64,000 bases of DNA from Microbulbifer variabilis ATCC 700307 (GCF_000380565.1 NZ_AQYJ01000028.1:558001-622000), one strand, 5' to 3'. Positions 25,334-35,029 are shown, numbered from the stretch's first letter. Notes: generated by a model not told the origin, from the sequence alone. Translations and numbers: made by a program.

Positions 25334-25813
25334 CTACTTGTGCGTCGCGCGCATCAGGCGTTGCTTTTCGCGGTTCCAATCGCGCTTTTTCTCGGTTTCG
25401 CGTTTGTCATGCATAGCCTTACCTTTGGCCAGGCAAACTTCGCATTTGACCAGATGGCCTTTCCAATACAGGGCGGTGGCCACCACGGTGTGTCCCTTTT
25501 GCTCCACGGCGGCAATCAGCTTGGATAGCTCGCGTTTGGTGAGCAGCAGGCGACGGGTGCGGTCGGGCTCGGTGACATAGTGGGTGGAGGCACTGGGCAG
25601 CGGCTGGATATTGGAACCCAGCAGCCAGGCTTCGCCATTTTTGAAAATGACATAGCTGTCGGTGAGCTGGGCCTTGCCCTCACGACAGCTTTTCACTTCC
25701 CAGCCCTGCATCTCAACGCCCGCCTCAAACTTCTCTTCAATGAAGTAGTCGTGACGGGCCTTCTTGTTGAGGGCGATGGTATTGGATGTTTGCGCTTTCT
25801 TTTTCTTGGCCAT
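25334..25813 (-). CDS. smpB: SsrA-binding protein SmpB
   Basis: This 159-residue protein shows the SmpB hallmarks: [39 protein letters not shown], the REL/LLHKREI equivalent [33 protein letters not shown] and a basic C-terminal tail ([14 protein letters not shown]). SmpB binds the tRNA-like domain of tmRNA and places it in the A site of stalled ribosomes; the basic tail occupies the empty mRNA channel. It is sandwiched between two NSS transporter genes on the same strand (gaps of 15 and 39 bp) and lies near ssrA. Confidence 0.98.
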   Translation of the reverse strand: MAKKKKAQTSNTIALNKKARHDYFIEEKFEAGVEMQGWEVKSCREGKAQLTDSYVIFKNGEAWLLGSNIQPLPSASTHYVTEPDRTRRLLLTKRELSKLIAAVEQKGHTVVATALYWKGHLVKCEVCLAKGKAMHDKRETEKKRDWNREKQRLMRATHK

Positions 25814-25828
25814 GAAAACTTCTAATGA

Positions 25829-27247
25829 CTAGATAAAACTGTGTCCAAAAAACTTCAGGGCCACGGTGTTGATAAAGATCAACAGCAGTATCAGTGGGAT
25901 AAAGGTGCCCAGGGAGAAGTTTATGTATTTTTGTGAGAAGGAGCCGGCGAAGGCCGCATCGCCTTCCTGAAGCTCCTTGTCAAAGTTGGCTTTCTTCCAC
26001 TTGTAGATCACGAACAGACATACCAGCAGGCCGTTCAGGGGCAGGATGGTGTCGTAGAAAATGATCTCCACTAAATCGAAGAAGGACTTGTTGACGCCGG
26101 CCAACTGTACAAATTCAGTAAGCCAGTTGACCATGCCAAAGGAAACGGCGCAAGCGATGGCCAGTACAAACTGTATTCCGGCGACAACGTAAATGGCCTT
26201 TTGACGCTCCATATTGCGCTCGTCGCGCAGGGTGGCAATGGGCACTTCAATAATGGAAACCAGGGAAGTGATTGCTGCTACCAGAACCAGGAAGAAGAAG
26301 ATCGCAGCTACGGCACTTGCGCCGAAATAGCCGATGCTGTCCTGCAGGGCGAGGAAGATCTTCGGCAGGAACAGGAAGATCATGCCTGCGGAAGACTCGC
26401 TCAATTCAGAGGGATCAATCTGCGGGTTAAAGTGGAAGATGCTCGGCAGGATCAGCAGGCCTGCAGTAAATGCAACCAGGGTGTCAGTAATGGCTACCGC
26501 ACGGGAAGAGCCGGGGATGGAGTCCCGCTTTTTCATATAAGAGCCGTAGGTAATCATGATGCCCATACCCAGAGACAGCGAGAAGAAAGCCTGGGCCATG
26601 GCTTTACTCACCACGTTGCCGTCGATCTTGCTGAAATCCGGTACCAGGTAGTACTTCACTCCAAGGATGGCGTTATCCAGGGTCAATACAAAAATTACCA
26701 GGCCCAGCAGCATAACGAACAGCATCGGCATCAGGGTTTTTGCCGCGCGCTCAATACCGTCTTTAACCCCCATAGCGAGAATGGCATTGATGATCAGCAT
26801 CAGTACCACCAGGTAAATAAATACCTGAGGGGTGTTAATAAAGTGAATAAAGAAATCTGGTGTTGCCAGTGTGGCCAGGTTGCCGGTGACGGTTTCAATT
26901 AAGTAACCGAGTACCCACACGGTAACCACTAAATAGAAAACCGCGATCATAAAAGGTGTAGCGAGGGCCAGCCATCCGGGAATACGCCACAGGTTTGAGC
27001 CATTGGAGAGTTGGCGGTAGGCGCCGACAGGGTCTTTGTCGGAGCGGCGCCCTATAGCAAGTTCGGCCATCATAACCGGCAGGCAGATCAGGAAAACGAA
27101 GAGAGCGTAAACCAGCAGGAAGGCACCCCCCCCGCTCTTGGTGGCCGCCACTGGAAATGCCACCAAATTACCAATTCCAACTGCGGAACCCGCAGCGGCC
27201 AGGATAAAGCCCAGCCTTGACCCAAAATGCTCTCTCACGGCGGTCAT
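25829..27247 (-). CDS. Sodium-dependent NSS-family transporter, second paralogue
   Basis: This 472-residue, about 12-TM NSS protein opens MTAVREHFGSRLGFILAAAG, with TM1 motif SAVGIGNLVAFP and SGGGAFLLVY. As in the neighbouring paralogue, the usual outer-gate Arg of TM1 is absent (Ala in GNLVAFP). TM6 (AMAQAFFSLSLGMGIMITYG) is conserved, so the carrier is likely functional. First gene of the NSS-smpB-NSS cluster. Amino-acid or osmolyte uptake is plausible, not shown. Confidence 0.9.
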   Translation of the reverse strand: MTAVREHFGSRLGFILAAAGSAVGIGNLVAFPVAATKSGGGAFLLVYALFVFLICLPVMMAELAIGRRSDKDPVGAYRQLSNGSNLWRIPGWLALATPFMIAVFYLVVTVWVLGYLIETVTGNLATLATPDFFIHFINTPQVFIYLVVLMLIINAILAMGVKDGIERAAKTLMPMLFVMLLGLVIFVLTLDNAILGVKYYLVPDFSKIDGNVVSKAMAQAFFSLSLGMGIMITYGSYMKKRDSIPGSSRAVAITDTLVAFTAGLLILPSIFHFNPQIDPSELSESSAGMIFLFLPKIFLALQDSIGYFGASAVAAIFFFLVLVAAITSLVSIIEVPIATLRDERNMERQKAIYVVAGIQFVLAIACAVSFGMVNWLTEFVQLAGVNKSFFDLVEIIFYDTILPLNGLLVCLFVIYKWKKANFDKELQEGDAAFAGSFSQKYINFSLGTFIPLILLLIFINTVALKFFGHSFI

Positions 27248-27440
27248 AGTACTCTCGCTATTATTTTTTATCGGATACAGCTTTCGTTTTTGTTATTCCA
27301 GCGAGACTGGGGGTGTCCCGATGGCAAAAAACGCGATTGTTACAGGAATTGTCTTGCTTGAGTAGCGCTGGCTGGCAAAATTAGCGGCCAGACGACGATC
27401 CTGGGCGATTGTGCCCGAAGGACTGGCTTAGGCAGCAGGA

Positions 27441-27881
27441 ATGACTGAAATTGAACGCAGCGCGTTGGTGATGTACAGCGCAGAACAAATGTTTGACCTG
27501 GTCAATGATGTGGCCAGTTACCCGCAGTTTTTACCGGGGTGTCGCGGGGCGGAAGTTTTGCATAGCGATGAACAGACATTGGAGGCGCGGCTGGAATTGT
27601 CGCGCGCGGGTATACGCCAGAGCTTTGTTACCCGCAATAAACTGGATCGACCCCAAAGCATGACCCTGACACTGGTGGATGGTCCCTTTGAATCATTTAC
27701 CGGCCAGTGGCAATTTTCCCCGCTTTCTGAAAATGCCTGCAAGGTGACTTTCACCCTGGCATTTTCCCTGAAAAGCCGTTTGATCGCCGCCGCTGCCGGC
27801 AAGCTTTTCAGTGATCTGGCCAACCAGATGGTGGCAGTAATGTGTGAGCGTGCCGAAGTGATTTACGGGAAACCCCAATGA
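27441..27881 (+). CDS. ratA: RatA/Coq10-family START-domain protein
   Basis: This 146-residue protein has the Coq10/RatA fold (polyketide cyclase/START): MTEIERSALVMYSAEQMFDL, VASYPQFLPGCRGAEVL, LTLVDGPFESFTGQWQF and the C-terminal FSDLANQMVAVMCERAEVIYG. In E. coli RatA was described as a toxin that blocks 70S assembly, while eukaryotic Coq10 handles ubiquinone; a quinone role is also possible. It is divergent from the transporter operon and overlaps the next gene by 4 bp. Confidence 0.9.
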   Translation: MTEIERSALVMYSAEQMFDLVNDVASYPQFLPGCRGAEVLHSDEQTLEARLELSRAGIRQSFVTRNKLDRPQSMTLTLVDGPFESFTGQWQFSPLSENACKVTFTLAFSLKSRLIAAAAGKLFSDLANQMVAVMCERAEVIYGKPQ

Positions 27882-28225
27882 CAGAAGAAAAGATGATTTC
27901 GGTGGAGGTGGTTTATGCACTGCCTCACGAGCAACGCCTGATGCGCCTATTGGTAAAGCAGGGAACTACCGCGCGGGAAGCTTTGATTCGCTCGGGAATT
28001 CCAGATGAGTATCCGGAGGTAGATCCGGACAGCGCCAAGATGGGGATATTTGCCCAGCCCCTCGGCAGTAAGGGGCTACCGCCTGCGGAAAGCTATGAAT
28101 TGCAGCCAGGGGACAGGGTAGAGGTATATCGGCCGCTCATTGCAGATCCGAAAGAGGCGCGCAAGCAGCGCGCCGAGAAGGCCAAGCGTCTGGCTGAGAA
28201 AAAGAAGGATGCGGAGGGGTCCTGA
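27878..28225 (+). CDS. rnfH: RnfH-family ubiquitin-like protein
   Basis: This 115-residue protein has a beta-grasp fold: ISVEVVYALPHEQRLMRLLV, the GTTAREALIRSG helix and VGIFAQP-like GIFAQPLGSK, then LQPGDRVEVYRPLIADPKEA, the family's C-terminal signature, with a lysine-rich tail. It is paired with ratA in most gammaproteobacteria (RatB); function is unclear. The start codon overlaps the ratA stop (ATGA). Confidence 0.92.
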   Translation: MTEEKMISVEVVYALPHEQRLMRLLVKQGTTAREALIRSGIPDEYPEVDPDSAKMGIFAQPLGSKGLPPAESYELQPGDRVEVYRPLIADPKEARKQRAEKAKRLAEKKKDAEGS

Positions 28226-28227
28226 AC

Positions 28228-28572
28228 TCAGGGCCAGCCCGCCGGCTTCCAGTCACCGCTGGTAGAAACCAGTGAGTCCTCATCAAAATAAACGCTAAAG
28301 CGCTTCTGGGTATACTGGCCCTTCTTATCGCGTATGCGATTGACGTAGTCCCAGCGGTTGGGGTTGTAGGTGTCTTCCAGAAGCGGTGTGCCCAGAACAA
28401 ACTGCACTTGGCGGCGGGTCATGCCCGGCTTGAGTTGGTCCACCATTTCCTGGGTGATGATATTACCCTGTTGAATTTCGATGCGGTGTACGCCGGGAAA
28501 CTTAACCAGTGTGCAGGCACCTAATAAGGCGCATAGACTGGCGATGGCGATAAATCTCAGGCTAGACGGCAT
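28228..28572 (-). CDS. bamE: Outer membrane assembly lipoprotein BamE
   Basis: This 114-residue lipoprotein has a lipobox LLGAC (Cys about 20). It shows the BamE/SmpA/OmlA sequence VHRIEIQQGNIITQEMVDQL, KPGMTRRQVQFVLGTPLLED and WDYVNRIRDKKGQYTQKRFS. BamE stabilises the BAM complex that inserts beta-barrel proteins in the outer membrane. It converges on rnfH (2-bp gap) and is divergent from fur, the usual arrangement. Confidence 0.97.
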   Translation of the reverse strand: MPSSLRFIAIASLCALLGACTLVKFPGVHRIEIQQGNIITQEMVDQLKPGMTRRQVQFVLGTPLLEDTYNPNRWDYVNRIRDKKGQYTQKRFSVYFDEDSLVSTSGDWKPAGWP

Positions 28573-28853
28573 TCATTGCTCCATTATGATGTTCTTTCAC
28601 ACGGCACCTCTCGCACAAATTTTATACGGTTAACCGAAATAGGCTCCGTGAGAGGAGGAAAGTTCCCCCGCTTGCGCGATTTGCCCCTGTCGAAGTGATC
28701 GGGGTTCCGCTAACTCCGTAGGGCATGGGATAATACCCGAAGAGTTGGTTCGCTGACAGACGGAACTCTGAGGTCTTATACGGGTATAGATCTCTGCAGC
28801 GGGCTGTTACAAGTAAAGACAATCCATAAAATCCTGTCGGGAAAAATTTATTC

Positions 28854-29264
28854 ATGTCGAACGAAAACCAGGAATTGCGCAAAGCGGGCCTCAAGGTCAC
28901 TCTGCCGCGGGTTAAGATTCTACAGTTGCTGGAGAGCACCAGTGAGCAGCATCTGAGTGCAGAAGATGTCTACAAGCTACTGTTGGAAGCGGGTGAGGAT
29001 GTCGGCCTGGCTACTGTTTACCGGGTTTTGACCCAGTTTGAGAGCGCTGGCCTGGTTGTGCGCCACAATTTTGATGGAGGCCACTCTGTATTTGAGCTGG
29101 ATCGCGGTGATCACCACGATCATATGGTGTGTACCGATACCGGTAAGGTAATCGAATTCCACAATGAGGAAATCGAAGAGCTGCAGCGCCAGATCGCCGA
29201 AGAGCACGGCTATGAGCTAACAGGCCACAGTCTGGTGCTTTATGTGAAAGCGAAAGAAAAGTAG
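28854..29264 (+). CDS. fur: Ferric uptake regulator Fur
   Basis: This 136-residue protein begins MSNENQELRKAGLKVTLPRV. It has the winged-helix segment ILQLLESTSEQHLSAEDVYK, VGLATVYRVLTQFESAGLV and the metal-binding DRGDHHDHMVCTDTGKVIEF. The C-terminus (HGYELTGHSLVLYVKAK) lacks the CxxC of E. coli Fur, as in Pseudomonas. With Fe2+ it represses iron-uptake genes. The promoter lies in the 280-bp gap shared with bamE; no Fur box was clearly seen there. Confidence 0.97.
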   Translation: MSNENQELRKAGLKVTLPRVKILQLLESTSEQHLSAEDVYKLLLEAGEDVGLATVYRVLTQFESAGLVVRHNFDGGHSVFELDRGDHHDHMVCTDTGKVIEFHNEEIEELQRQIAEEHGYELTGHSLVLYVKAKEK

Positions 29265-29308
29265 ATTATTTCAGGTGCGGCCTTCGCCGCACCCATTCCC
29301 TTGCCTGC

Positions 29309-29914
29309 TTATTGCTGTGGCTGGCAGGGCGGCGTGTAGAGTTCCGGGAATTTGCCGATCTTGTCCGCATAAAACTCCCTCAACTTGGCCAATTCGGCTT
29401 CCAGGTTTTCCCCTAATTGGGCAATCGGGCCAATACCCACTTCTTTCTTAGAGAAATTGATAAAGCCCAATACCAGTGGCACCTTGGCGCTGCGCGCAAT
29501 ATGGTAAAAGCCAGACTTCCAGCGCTCGGCTACGGCGCGTGTCCCTTCGGGTGGGATAGCGATGACCAGTTCTTTGCGCAGTTTGAACTGGCGAACAGTG
29601 GCATCCACCAGGTTATTGGCTTTGCTGCGATCTACGGCGATACCGCCAAACCAGCGCATAGGTCCGCCGAGGGGAAACTTGAACAGTTTGTCCTTGCCCA
29701 TCCACTGCGGAGTCATCTTCAGTTTGAGCGCGGCGAGAATAAAGTAGTAGCCGTCCCAGTTGGTGGTGTGGGGAGCCCCAATCAATACGTACTTTTTCAG
29801 CTTAAGTGACTGCTGGTCGCCATTAACGCGCCAGCCGTGCAATTTCAGGAGCAGTTTGGCTACCTGGCGCAGCAGGGGCGTGACAATGGGGGTGTTAAAA
29901 ATCGTTCTCTGCAT
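29309..29914 (-). CDS. Lysophospholipid acyltransferase family protein
   Basis: The 201-residue protein carries the acyltransferase motif in the form APHTTNWDGYY (His and Asp of H-x4-D displaced to HTTNWD), the LKLKMTPQWMGKDKLF and GGIAVDRSKANNLVD blocks and PPEGTRAVAERWKSGFYHIA, as in PF01553. This branch (TagI/glycerol acyltransferase-like, with HTTNWD) probably acylates a lysophospholipid at the inner membrane. Single gene, reading against fur. Exact substrate unknown. Confidence 0.8.
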   Translation of the reverse strand: MQRTIFNTPIVTPLLRQVAKLLLKLHGWRVNGDQQSLKLKKYVLIGAPHTTNWDGYYFILAALKLKMTPQWMGKDKLFKFPLGGPMRWFGGIAVDRSKANNLVDATVRQFKLRKELVIAIPPEGTRAVAERWKSGFYHIARSAKVPLVLGFINFSKKEVGIGPIAQLGENLEAELAKLREFYADKIGKFPELYTPPCQPQQ

Positions 29915-30192
29915 AAACTCGGCCGATACTACTCAAACAAAGTTAAACAAGCGGCTGAGTATATGGTGACTTCTGCCGCCATACCCAGTCATATTTGGTC
30001 AATTTGTCCTAAAACGGCATATCTCACCGGCAAGCAGGCTATTTTGCCCGATTGTATGGCGGTTCTTTATTGATCTGCGGGATTTCATTGCTCAACAGCC
30101 GGATTTTGGATGCCCCTGTCTGTCTGTGCGGTCAGGCTGTTCTGGGGTGGCAGCCAAACAGGTAAGTAGAACCTGCTTGGCTCAGCCTTGCA

Positions 30193-31863
30193 TTAGTGGG
30201 TCCTGGAGAGCATTTCCTCGGCATGGGCCAGGGATTGGGTGCTGGGAGCACCGCCGAGCATTCGTGCGATTTCCTCGCGGCGCTCGCCGTTTAGCAGTTC
30301 GCGCAGAGCCACAAAGGCCCGCTCACCGTCACTGTGTTTTTCTACCAGGTACTGGCGATGGGCCCTGGCTGCCACCTGTGCCAGGTGGGTAACGCAGATT
30401 ACCTGGCCTGTGCGGCCATTGCGGGTCTCACCCAGCTGGCGTAGCAGGCGCCCCACAACATCACCTGTGGCACCGCCGATGCCCACATCCACTTCATCGA
30501 AGACCAGTGTGGGGGTGCGTGAAGTCTGTGCTGTTACCACTTGGATCGCGAGGCTGACTCGCGAAAGTTCACCGCCGGAGGCAATTTTACCCAGTGCCCG
30601 AGGGGGCTGGCCGGGATTGGTGGAGATCAGGATTTCCACCTCCTCGAGCCCATGGCTGCAGGGCTTGTCCAGGGTTTGCAGGGCCAGTTCGACCTTTGCA
30701 TGGGGCATGGCCAGATCGCCCAGTTGTTGATTCACTGCGTGGGCAAGCGCTGTGGCAGCCTTTGCCCGCAGTTTGCTCAACTTGCCTGCAGTTTTGCGGA
30801 ATTGCTGCTCCAGTTTTTCACATTCCGCTGCGAGTCGCTCCAGGGCGTCTGCGGAGCCTATATCGTCCAGTTCTTCTTGCAGCTGTTGCTGCAGGGATGG
30901 CAGTTCTTTGGGTTGTACACGGTGTTTGCGCGCTGCCTGGTAAATAGCGCTGAGGCGTTCCTCCACTTCTGACAGGCGTTCGGGGTCCATTTCAAAGCGG
31001 TCGATATGCCGAGATAGAGTGCCGGCAGCCTCATCCACCTGGATGCGAGCGCTGTCGAGCATTTGCGCCACTTCCACCAGTGCCGGTGCCTGCTCGGGCA
31101 TGGCCGATAGCAGCTGCAGGGCGCGGTGAATTTGCTCGGCGATATCGCCTTCGCCGCCGGACAGAAGGGCGGCCAACTGGTAGCTGCCGCTTAGGATTTC
31201 ACCGGCATTGGCCAACTGGCGCTGCTCACTCTCCAGGGCTTCCACTTCTCCCTCACTCAAGTCCAGTTGCTCAAGCTCTTTGAGCTGGTACTGCAACAGG
31301 TGGCGCCGTGCCTCGGCCTCTTCAACACTGTTGGCCAGGGTGCGGTAGCGGTGGTATTGGTCTTGCCAGGTCTTGTAGCGGCTGCGGGTTTCAGCAGCCA
31401 GCTCCTGGGCTTGGGCAAACTCGTCCAGCAGGCGACGGTGAGTGTCCTTTTTCAGTAAAGATTGATGTTCGTGCTGGCTGTGAATGTCGATCAGCTGCTC
31501 ACCCAGGGCGCGCAATTGCAGCAGGGTAACCGGTTGGCCATTGATATAGGCCCGCGAGCGTCCGTCTGCGCCGATAGTGCGGCGCAGGATAACTTCCTGT
31601 CCTGCATCCAACTCCTGGGATTTGAGCCATGGGCCCGCTGCTGGGTGCTCGGAGATATCAAAAGTGGCACAAATATCGGCGCGATTGGCCCCAGTGCGCA
31701 CCAGTTCGGCACTGCCGCGACCACCCAGGGCGAGCCCCAATGCGTCCAGAGTGATGGATTTGCCCGCGCCGGTCTCGCCGGTGAGGGTGCTGGTACCGGG
31801 ACCGAACTCCAACTCCAGTTGGTCCACCAGGGTGAATTGGCTGATAGACAAGTGCAGCAACAT
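30193..31863 (-). CDS. recN: DNA repair protein RecN
   Basis: This 556-residue SMC-like ATPase has Walker A GETGAGKSITLDALGLAL near residue 30, a long coiled-coil middle (about 160-380), signature ASGGELSRVSLAIQ and Walker B TLVFDEVDVGIGG, then QVICVTHLAQVAA. RecN acts in double-strand break repair, holding broken DNA for recombination. A LexA-like box lies 53 bp upstream (31916-31931), as expected for an SOS gene. It is divergent from grpE. Confidence 0.97.
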   Translation of the reverse strand: MLLHLSISQFTLVDQLELEFGPGTSTLTGETGAGKSITLDALGLALGGRGSAELVRTGANRADICATFDISEHPAAGPWLKSQELDAGQEVILRRTIGADGRSRAYINGQPVTLLQLRALGEQLIDIHSQHEHQSLLKKDTHRRLLDEFAQAQELAAETRSRYKTWQDQYHRYRTLANSVEEAEARRHLLQYQLKELEQLDLSEGEVEALESEQRQLANAGEILSGSYQLAALLSGGEGDIAEQIHRALQLLSAMPEQAPALVEVAQMLDSARIQVDEAAGTLSRHIDRFEMDPERLSEVEERLSAIYQAARKHRVQPKELPSLQQQLQEELDDIGSADALERLAAECEKLEQQFRKTAGKLSKLRAKAATALAHAVNQQLGDLAMPHAKVELALQTLDKPCSHGLEEVEILISTNPGQPPRALGKIASGGELSRVSLAIQVVTAQTSRTPTLVFDEVDVGIGGATGDVVGRLLRQLGETRNGRTGQVICVTHLAQVAARAHRQYLVEKHSDGERAFVALRELLNGERREEIARMLGGAPSTQSLAHAEEMLSRTH

Positions 31864-31915
31864 ATAGAGATCGCTTCTGTGTCCTTTTATATGGATGGGT
31901 ATGAATGCCCAATTA

Positions 31916-31931
31916 GTGGTTATTTATACAG
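31916..31931 (-). promoter_or_regulatory. Candidate LexA (SOS) box of recN
   Basis: On the minus strand the sequence is CTGTATAAATAACCAC, preceded by TA. It matches the left half-site CTGT exactly and the AT-rich core; the right half is degenerate (CCAC for ACAG), much like the E. coli recN box ending CCAG. Confidence 0.55.
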
Positions 31932-32001
31932 TATTCACCTTGGGTAAGCTATAGCGTCAAGCGCAGATTCCCCTGTCACTGTGCGCTAGCGCAAAAAACC
32001 A

Positions 32002-32030
32002 CTTGAACTGTACGGGGATGGCCCCATATA
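32002..32030 (+). promoter_or_regulatory. Sigma-32 heat-shock promoter of the grpE operon
   Basis: CTTGAA at 32002-32007 and CCCCATATA at 32022-32030 are separated by 14 bp and match the sigma-32 consensus (CTTGAAA, 11-16 bp, CCCCATNT). Transcription should start near 32036. The site lies inside the apparent upstream extension of the grpE frame, so that extension cannot be translated from this transcript. Confidence 0.85.
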
Positions 32031-32095
32031 GCCACCAGAGCCCGCGGGACGGGCCCCAACTCATTACTGACAGAGTCGACGCGACGGAGAAAGCA

Positions 32096-32737
32096 GTGGC
32101 CAGAGAGCGCAGCGAAGAAGATCAGATCACAGAGGGAGTGCAGCCGGAAGCGCTGGCGGACGAGCACAGAACAGCTACAGACGAGGCGGTTTCCGCGGAG
32201 ATAGAAGACCCCTCCACAGCGGAGCGCCAGCAGGCTGAAGAGGCTTTGCACGAAGAAGCCGAAAGTGCCGATGCGCTGCACGATGAAATTATCAAGCTGC
32301 AGGAACAGTTGGTTGTGCAGAAGGATATCGCCCTGCGCGCCCAGGCGGAGGAGCAGAATGCCCGCCGCCGCGCCCAGCAGGATATCGATCGTGCACGCAA
32401 GTTTGCTGTAGAGAAATTGTTGCAGGATTTGTTACCGGTTGTGGACAACCTGGAACGGGCACTTTCCACCATCGATAACGCTGATGAATCCAATAAGGCA
32501 TTGGTGGAAGGTATTGAGCTTACCCACAAGTCTTTCGTCGATACCCTGACGAAAAATTCTGTGGAAGTAGTTGATCCGGCTGGCGAGCCGTTTGATCCGG
32601 AATTGCACCAGGCAATGACCCAGGTACCCAACGGGGAGGTGGAGCCGAATACGGTTCTAGAGGTGTTTCAAAAAGGCTATCGCCTCAACGGTCGTTTGGT
32701 TCGCCCGGCCATGGTTGTGGTTAGTAAGGCCCCGTAA
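32096..32737 (+). CDS. grpE: Nucleotide exchange factor GrpE
   Basis: The open frame begins at TTG 32003, but the sigma-32 promoter and a ribosome site (GGAGAAAG at about 32086) before GTG 32096 make GTG the likely start, giving 213 residues. The acidic N-terminus leads into a long dimerisation helix (LQEQLVVQKDIALRAQAEEQ, NARRRAQQDIDRARKF) and the C-terminal beta domain (VEVVDPAGEPFDPELHQAMT, GYRLNGRLVRPAMVVVSK). GrpE releases ADP from DnaK. Followed by dnaK after 123 bp. Confidence 0.97.
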   Translation: MARERSEEDQITEGVQPEALADEHRTATDEAVSAEIEDPSTAERQQAEEALHEEAESADALHDEIIKLQEQLVVQKDIALRAQAEEQNARRRAQQDIDRARKFAVEKLLQDLLPVVDNLERALSTIDNADESNKALVEGIELTHKSFVDTLTKNSVEVVDPAGEPFDPELHQAMTQVPNGEVEPNTVLEVFQKGYRLNGRLVRPAMVVVSKAP

Positions 32738-32757
32738 CGGCAAATGAGTGGAACGGC

Positions 32758-32787
32758 CTTGAATTTCACTGGCCGGCACCAATATAG
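32758..32787 (+). promoter_or_regulatory. Possible second heat-shock promoter before dnaK
   Basis: CTTGAA at 32758-32763 is followed after 14-15 bp by CACCAATATAG. The second half departs from CCCCATNT, so this is a weak candidate for an internal sigma-32 promoter for dnaK. Confidence 0.4.
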
Positions 32788-32860
32788 CTGACATCAGGAA
32801 TTATTCGCGCGTTGCATACAGAACAGAGCTGGCGGCGCGCATCAAATGAGGATTTTACAG

Positions 32861-34807
32861 ATGGGAAAAATTATCGGCATCGACCTGGGTACCACTAACA
32901 GCTGTGTAGCGGTACTGGATGGTGACAAGGCGCGTGTAATCGAGAACGCCGAAGGTGATCGTACTACGCCTTCTATTGTTGCCTTCACTGACGACAACGA
33001 AATTCTGGTGGGCCAGTCCGCCAAGCGTCAGGCGGTGACCAATCCCCAGAATACTCTGTTTGCGGTTAAGCGTCTGATCGGCCGCAAGTTTAAAGACGAC
33101 GTTGTACAGAAAGATATCAAGATGGTCCCCTATACCATCACCGAAGCTGACAATGGCGACGCTTGGGTAGAAGTGAAAGGCGATAAAAAAGCTCCGCCGC
33201 AGATTTCTGCCGAAGTCCTGAAGAAAATGAAAAAAACCGCGGAAGATTTCCTCGGCGAGAAAGTAGAAGCTGCGGTAATTACCGTACCTGCTTACTTTAA
33301 TGACTCCCAGCGCCAGGCAACCAAAGATGCCGGCCGTATCGCGGGCCTGGACGTTAAGCGCATCATTAACGAGCCGACTGCGGCAGCCCTGGCCTATGGC
33401 TTGGACAAGCAGGGTGGCGATCGCACTGTAGCGGTATACGACCTGGGTGGTGGTACCTTCGATATCTCCATTATCGAAATTGCAGACGTCGACGGTGAGA
33501 AGCAGTTCGAAGTACTGTCCACCAACGGTGACACCTTCCTCGGCGGTGAAGACTTTGACCTGCGCCTGATCGACTACCTCGCGGAAGAGTTCAAGAAAGA
33601 CCAGGGTATCGACCTGAAAGGCGACCCCCTGGCCATGCAACGCCTGAAAGAAGCTGCGGAAAAAGCCAAGATCGAGCTGTCCTCCAGCCAGCAGACCGAA
33701 GTGAACCTGCCGTACATCACTGCAGATGCCACCGGTCCCAAGCACCTGGTGGTTAAGCTGACTCGCGCCAAGCTGGAAAGCCTGGTAGAAGACCTGGTAG
33801 CCCGTTCCCTGGAGCCGGTAAAAATCGCTCTGCAAGATGCGGATCTGTCCGCTTCAGGCGTAGACGAAGTGATCCTGGTTGGTGGCCAGACCCGCATGCC
33901 GCTGGTACAGCAGAAAGTCACCGATTTCTTCGGCAAAGAGCCGCGTAAAGACGTTAACCCTGACGAAGCTGTTGCTATGGGTGCTGCCATCCAGGGCGCC
34001 GTACTGTCTGGAGACGTAAAGGACGTACTGCTGCTGGACGTAACGCCACTGACCCTGGGTATCGAAACCATGGGTGGCGTTGCAACTCCGCTGATCGACA
34101 AAAACACCACTATCCCCACCAAGAAGTCCCAGGTTTTCTCCACTGCGGAAGACAACCAGACTGCGGTAACCATTCACGTGGTACAGGGTGAGCGCAAGCA
34201 GGCTTCCCAGAACAAATCCCTGGGTCGTTTTGACCTGGCTGATATTCCGCCGTCCCCCCGCGGTGTACCCCAGATCGAAGTGACCTTCGATATCGATGCC
34301 AACGGTATCCTGCACGTACACGCGAAAGACAAGGCGACTGGTAAAGAGCAGTCCATCGTGATCAAGGCTTCCTCCGGTCTCTCCGAGGACGAGATCGATA
34401 AGATGGTTCAGGACGCTGAGGCGAATGCCGAAGCGGACAAGCAGTTTGAGGAGCTGGTGCAAACCCGCAATACCCTCGACGGTCTGATCTCTGCTACCAA
34501 GAAGACCCTGGAAGAAGCCGGTGACAAAGCCACCGCTGAAGAGAAGTCTGCAATCGAAGCAGCTATCACTGAAGCGGAAGAGGCGGTGAAAGGCAATGAC
34601 AAGGCTGCTATGGAAGCTGCCACCACCAAGCTGACCGAAGCTTCTGGTCCGGTTGCACAGAAGATGTACGCTGAGCAGGCCCAGGCCGCTGAAGGTGCCG
34701 CTGGTGCAGACGCTCAGCAGGGTGAGCAGCAGCAATCTTCCGCTGGCGACGATGCTGTTGACGCCGAGTTCGAAGAAGTAAAGGACGACAAAAAAGAAGG
34801 TAAGTAA
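32861..34807 (+). CDS. dnaK: Chaperone DnaK (Hsp70)
   Basis: The frame is open from 32846, but ATG 32861 begins the canonical [20 protein letters not shown] and is preceded by GAGG at a normal distance. The ATPase domain ([23 protein letters not shown]), linker ([13 protein letters not shown]) and substrate-binding domain are complete, and the C-terminus ends with the acidic [10 protein letters not shown] motif. 648 residues. It folds and protects proteins with DnaJ and GrpE. A GC hairpin (34863-34895) follows the gene. Confidence 0.99.
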   Translation: MGKIIGIDLGTTNSCVAVLDGDKARVIENAEGDRTTPSIVAFTDDNEILVGQSAKRQAVTNPQNTLFAVKRLIGRKFKDDVVQKDIKMVPYTITEADNGDAWVEVKGDKKAPPQISAEVLKKMKKTAEDFLGEKVEAAVITVPAYFNDSQRQATKDAGRIAGLDVKRIINEPTAAALAYGLDKQGGDRTVAVYDLGGGTFDISIIEIADVDGEKQFEVLSTNGDTFLGGEDFDLRLIDYLAEEFKKDQGIDLKGDPLAMQRLKEAAEKAKIELSSSQQTEVNLPYITADATGPKHLVVKLTRAKLESLVEDLVARSLEPVKIALQDADLSASGVDEVILVGGQTRMPLVQQKVTDFFGKEPRKDVNPDEAVAMGAAIQGAVLSGDVKDVLLLDVTPLTLGIETMGGVATPLIDKNTTIPTKKSQVFSTAEDNQTAVTIHVVQGERKQASQNKSLGRFDLADIPPSPRGVPQIEVTFDIDANGILHVHAKDKATGKEQSIVIKASSGLSEDEIDKMVQDAEANAEADKQFEELVQTRNTLDGLISATKKTLEEAGDKATAEEKSAIEAAITEAEEAVKGNDKAAMEAATTKLTEASGPVAQKMYAEQAQAAEGAAGADAQQGEQQQSSAGDDAVDAEFEEVKDDKKEGK

Positions 34808-34862
34808 GCGTTCGCTTGCATTTCCGGCACCAGCTTATACAGTGGCTGCCGGAAAACTTCAG

Positions 34863-34945
34863 GGGCGCGGTGCCTTCTTGATAGGCCCCGCGCCCTGTGT
34901 TGTTTCAGATAACTGCCAAAAGTGATGTTTCTTAATTTTGGCAGT
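34863..34945 (+). terminator. Two hairpins between dnaK and dnaJ
   Basis: GGGCGCGG (34863) pairs with CCGCGCCC (34888), and ACTGCCAAAA (34912) pairs with TTTTGGCAGT (34936). Neither has a strong U-tract, so they may attenuate rather than stop transcription into dnaJ. Confidence 0.45.
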
Positions 34946-35029
34946 GCTCCGCAACGCGGAGCTTGGTTAGGGACAGAGAAGTAGAAAGAGTTTGGCCGTT
35001 CTTGATGCCGGACCAGAGAACATAGTTTT

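Noticed and set aside
32855-34735. Long minus-strand frames opposite dnaK
   Set aside because: Shadows caused by strong codon bias of dnaK; no independent signals. The same applies to long frames opposite carB, recN and the RND gene.
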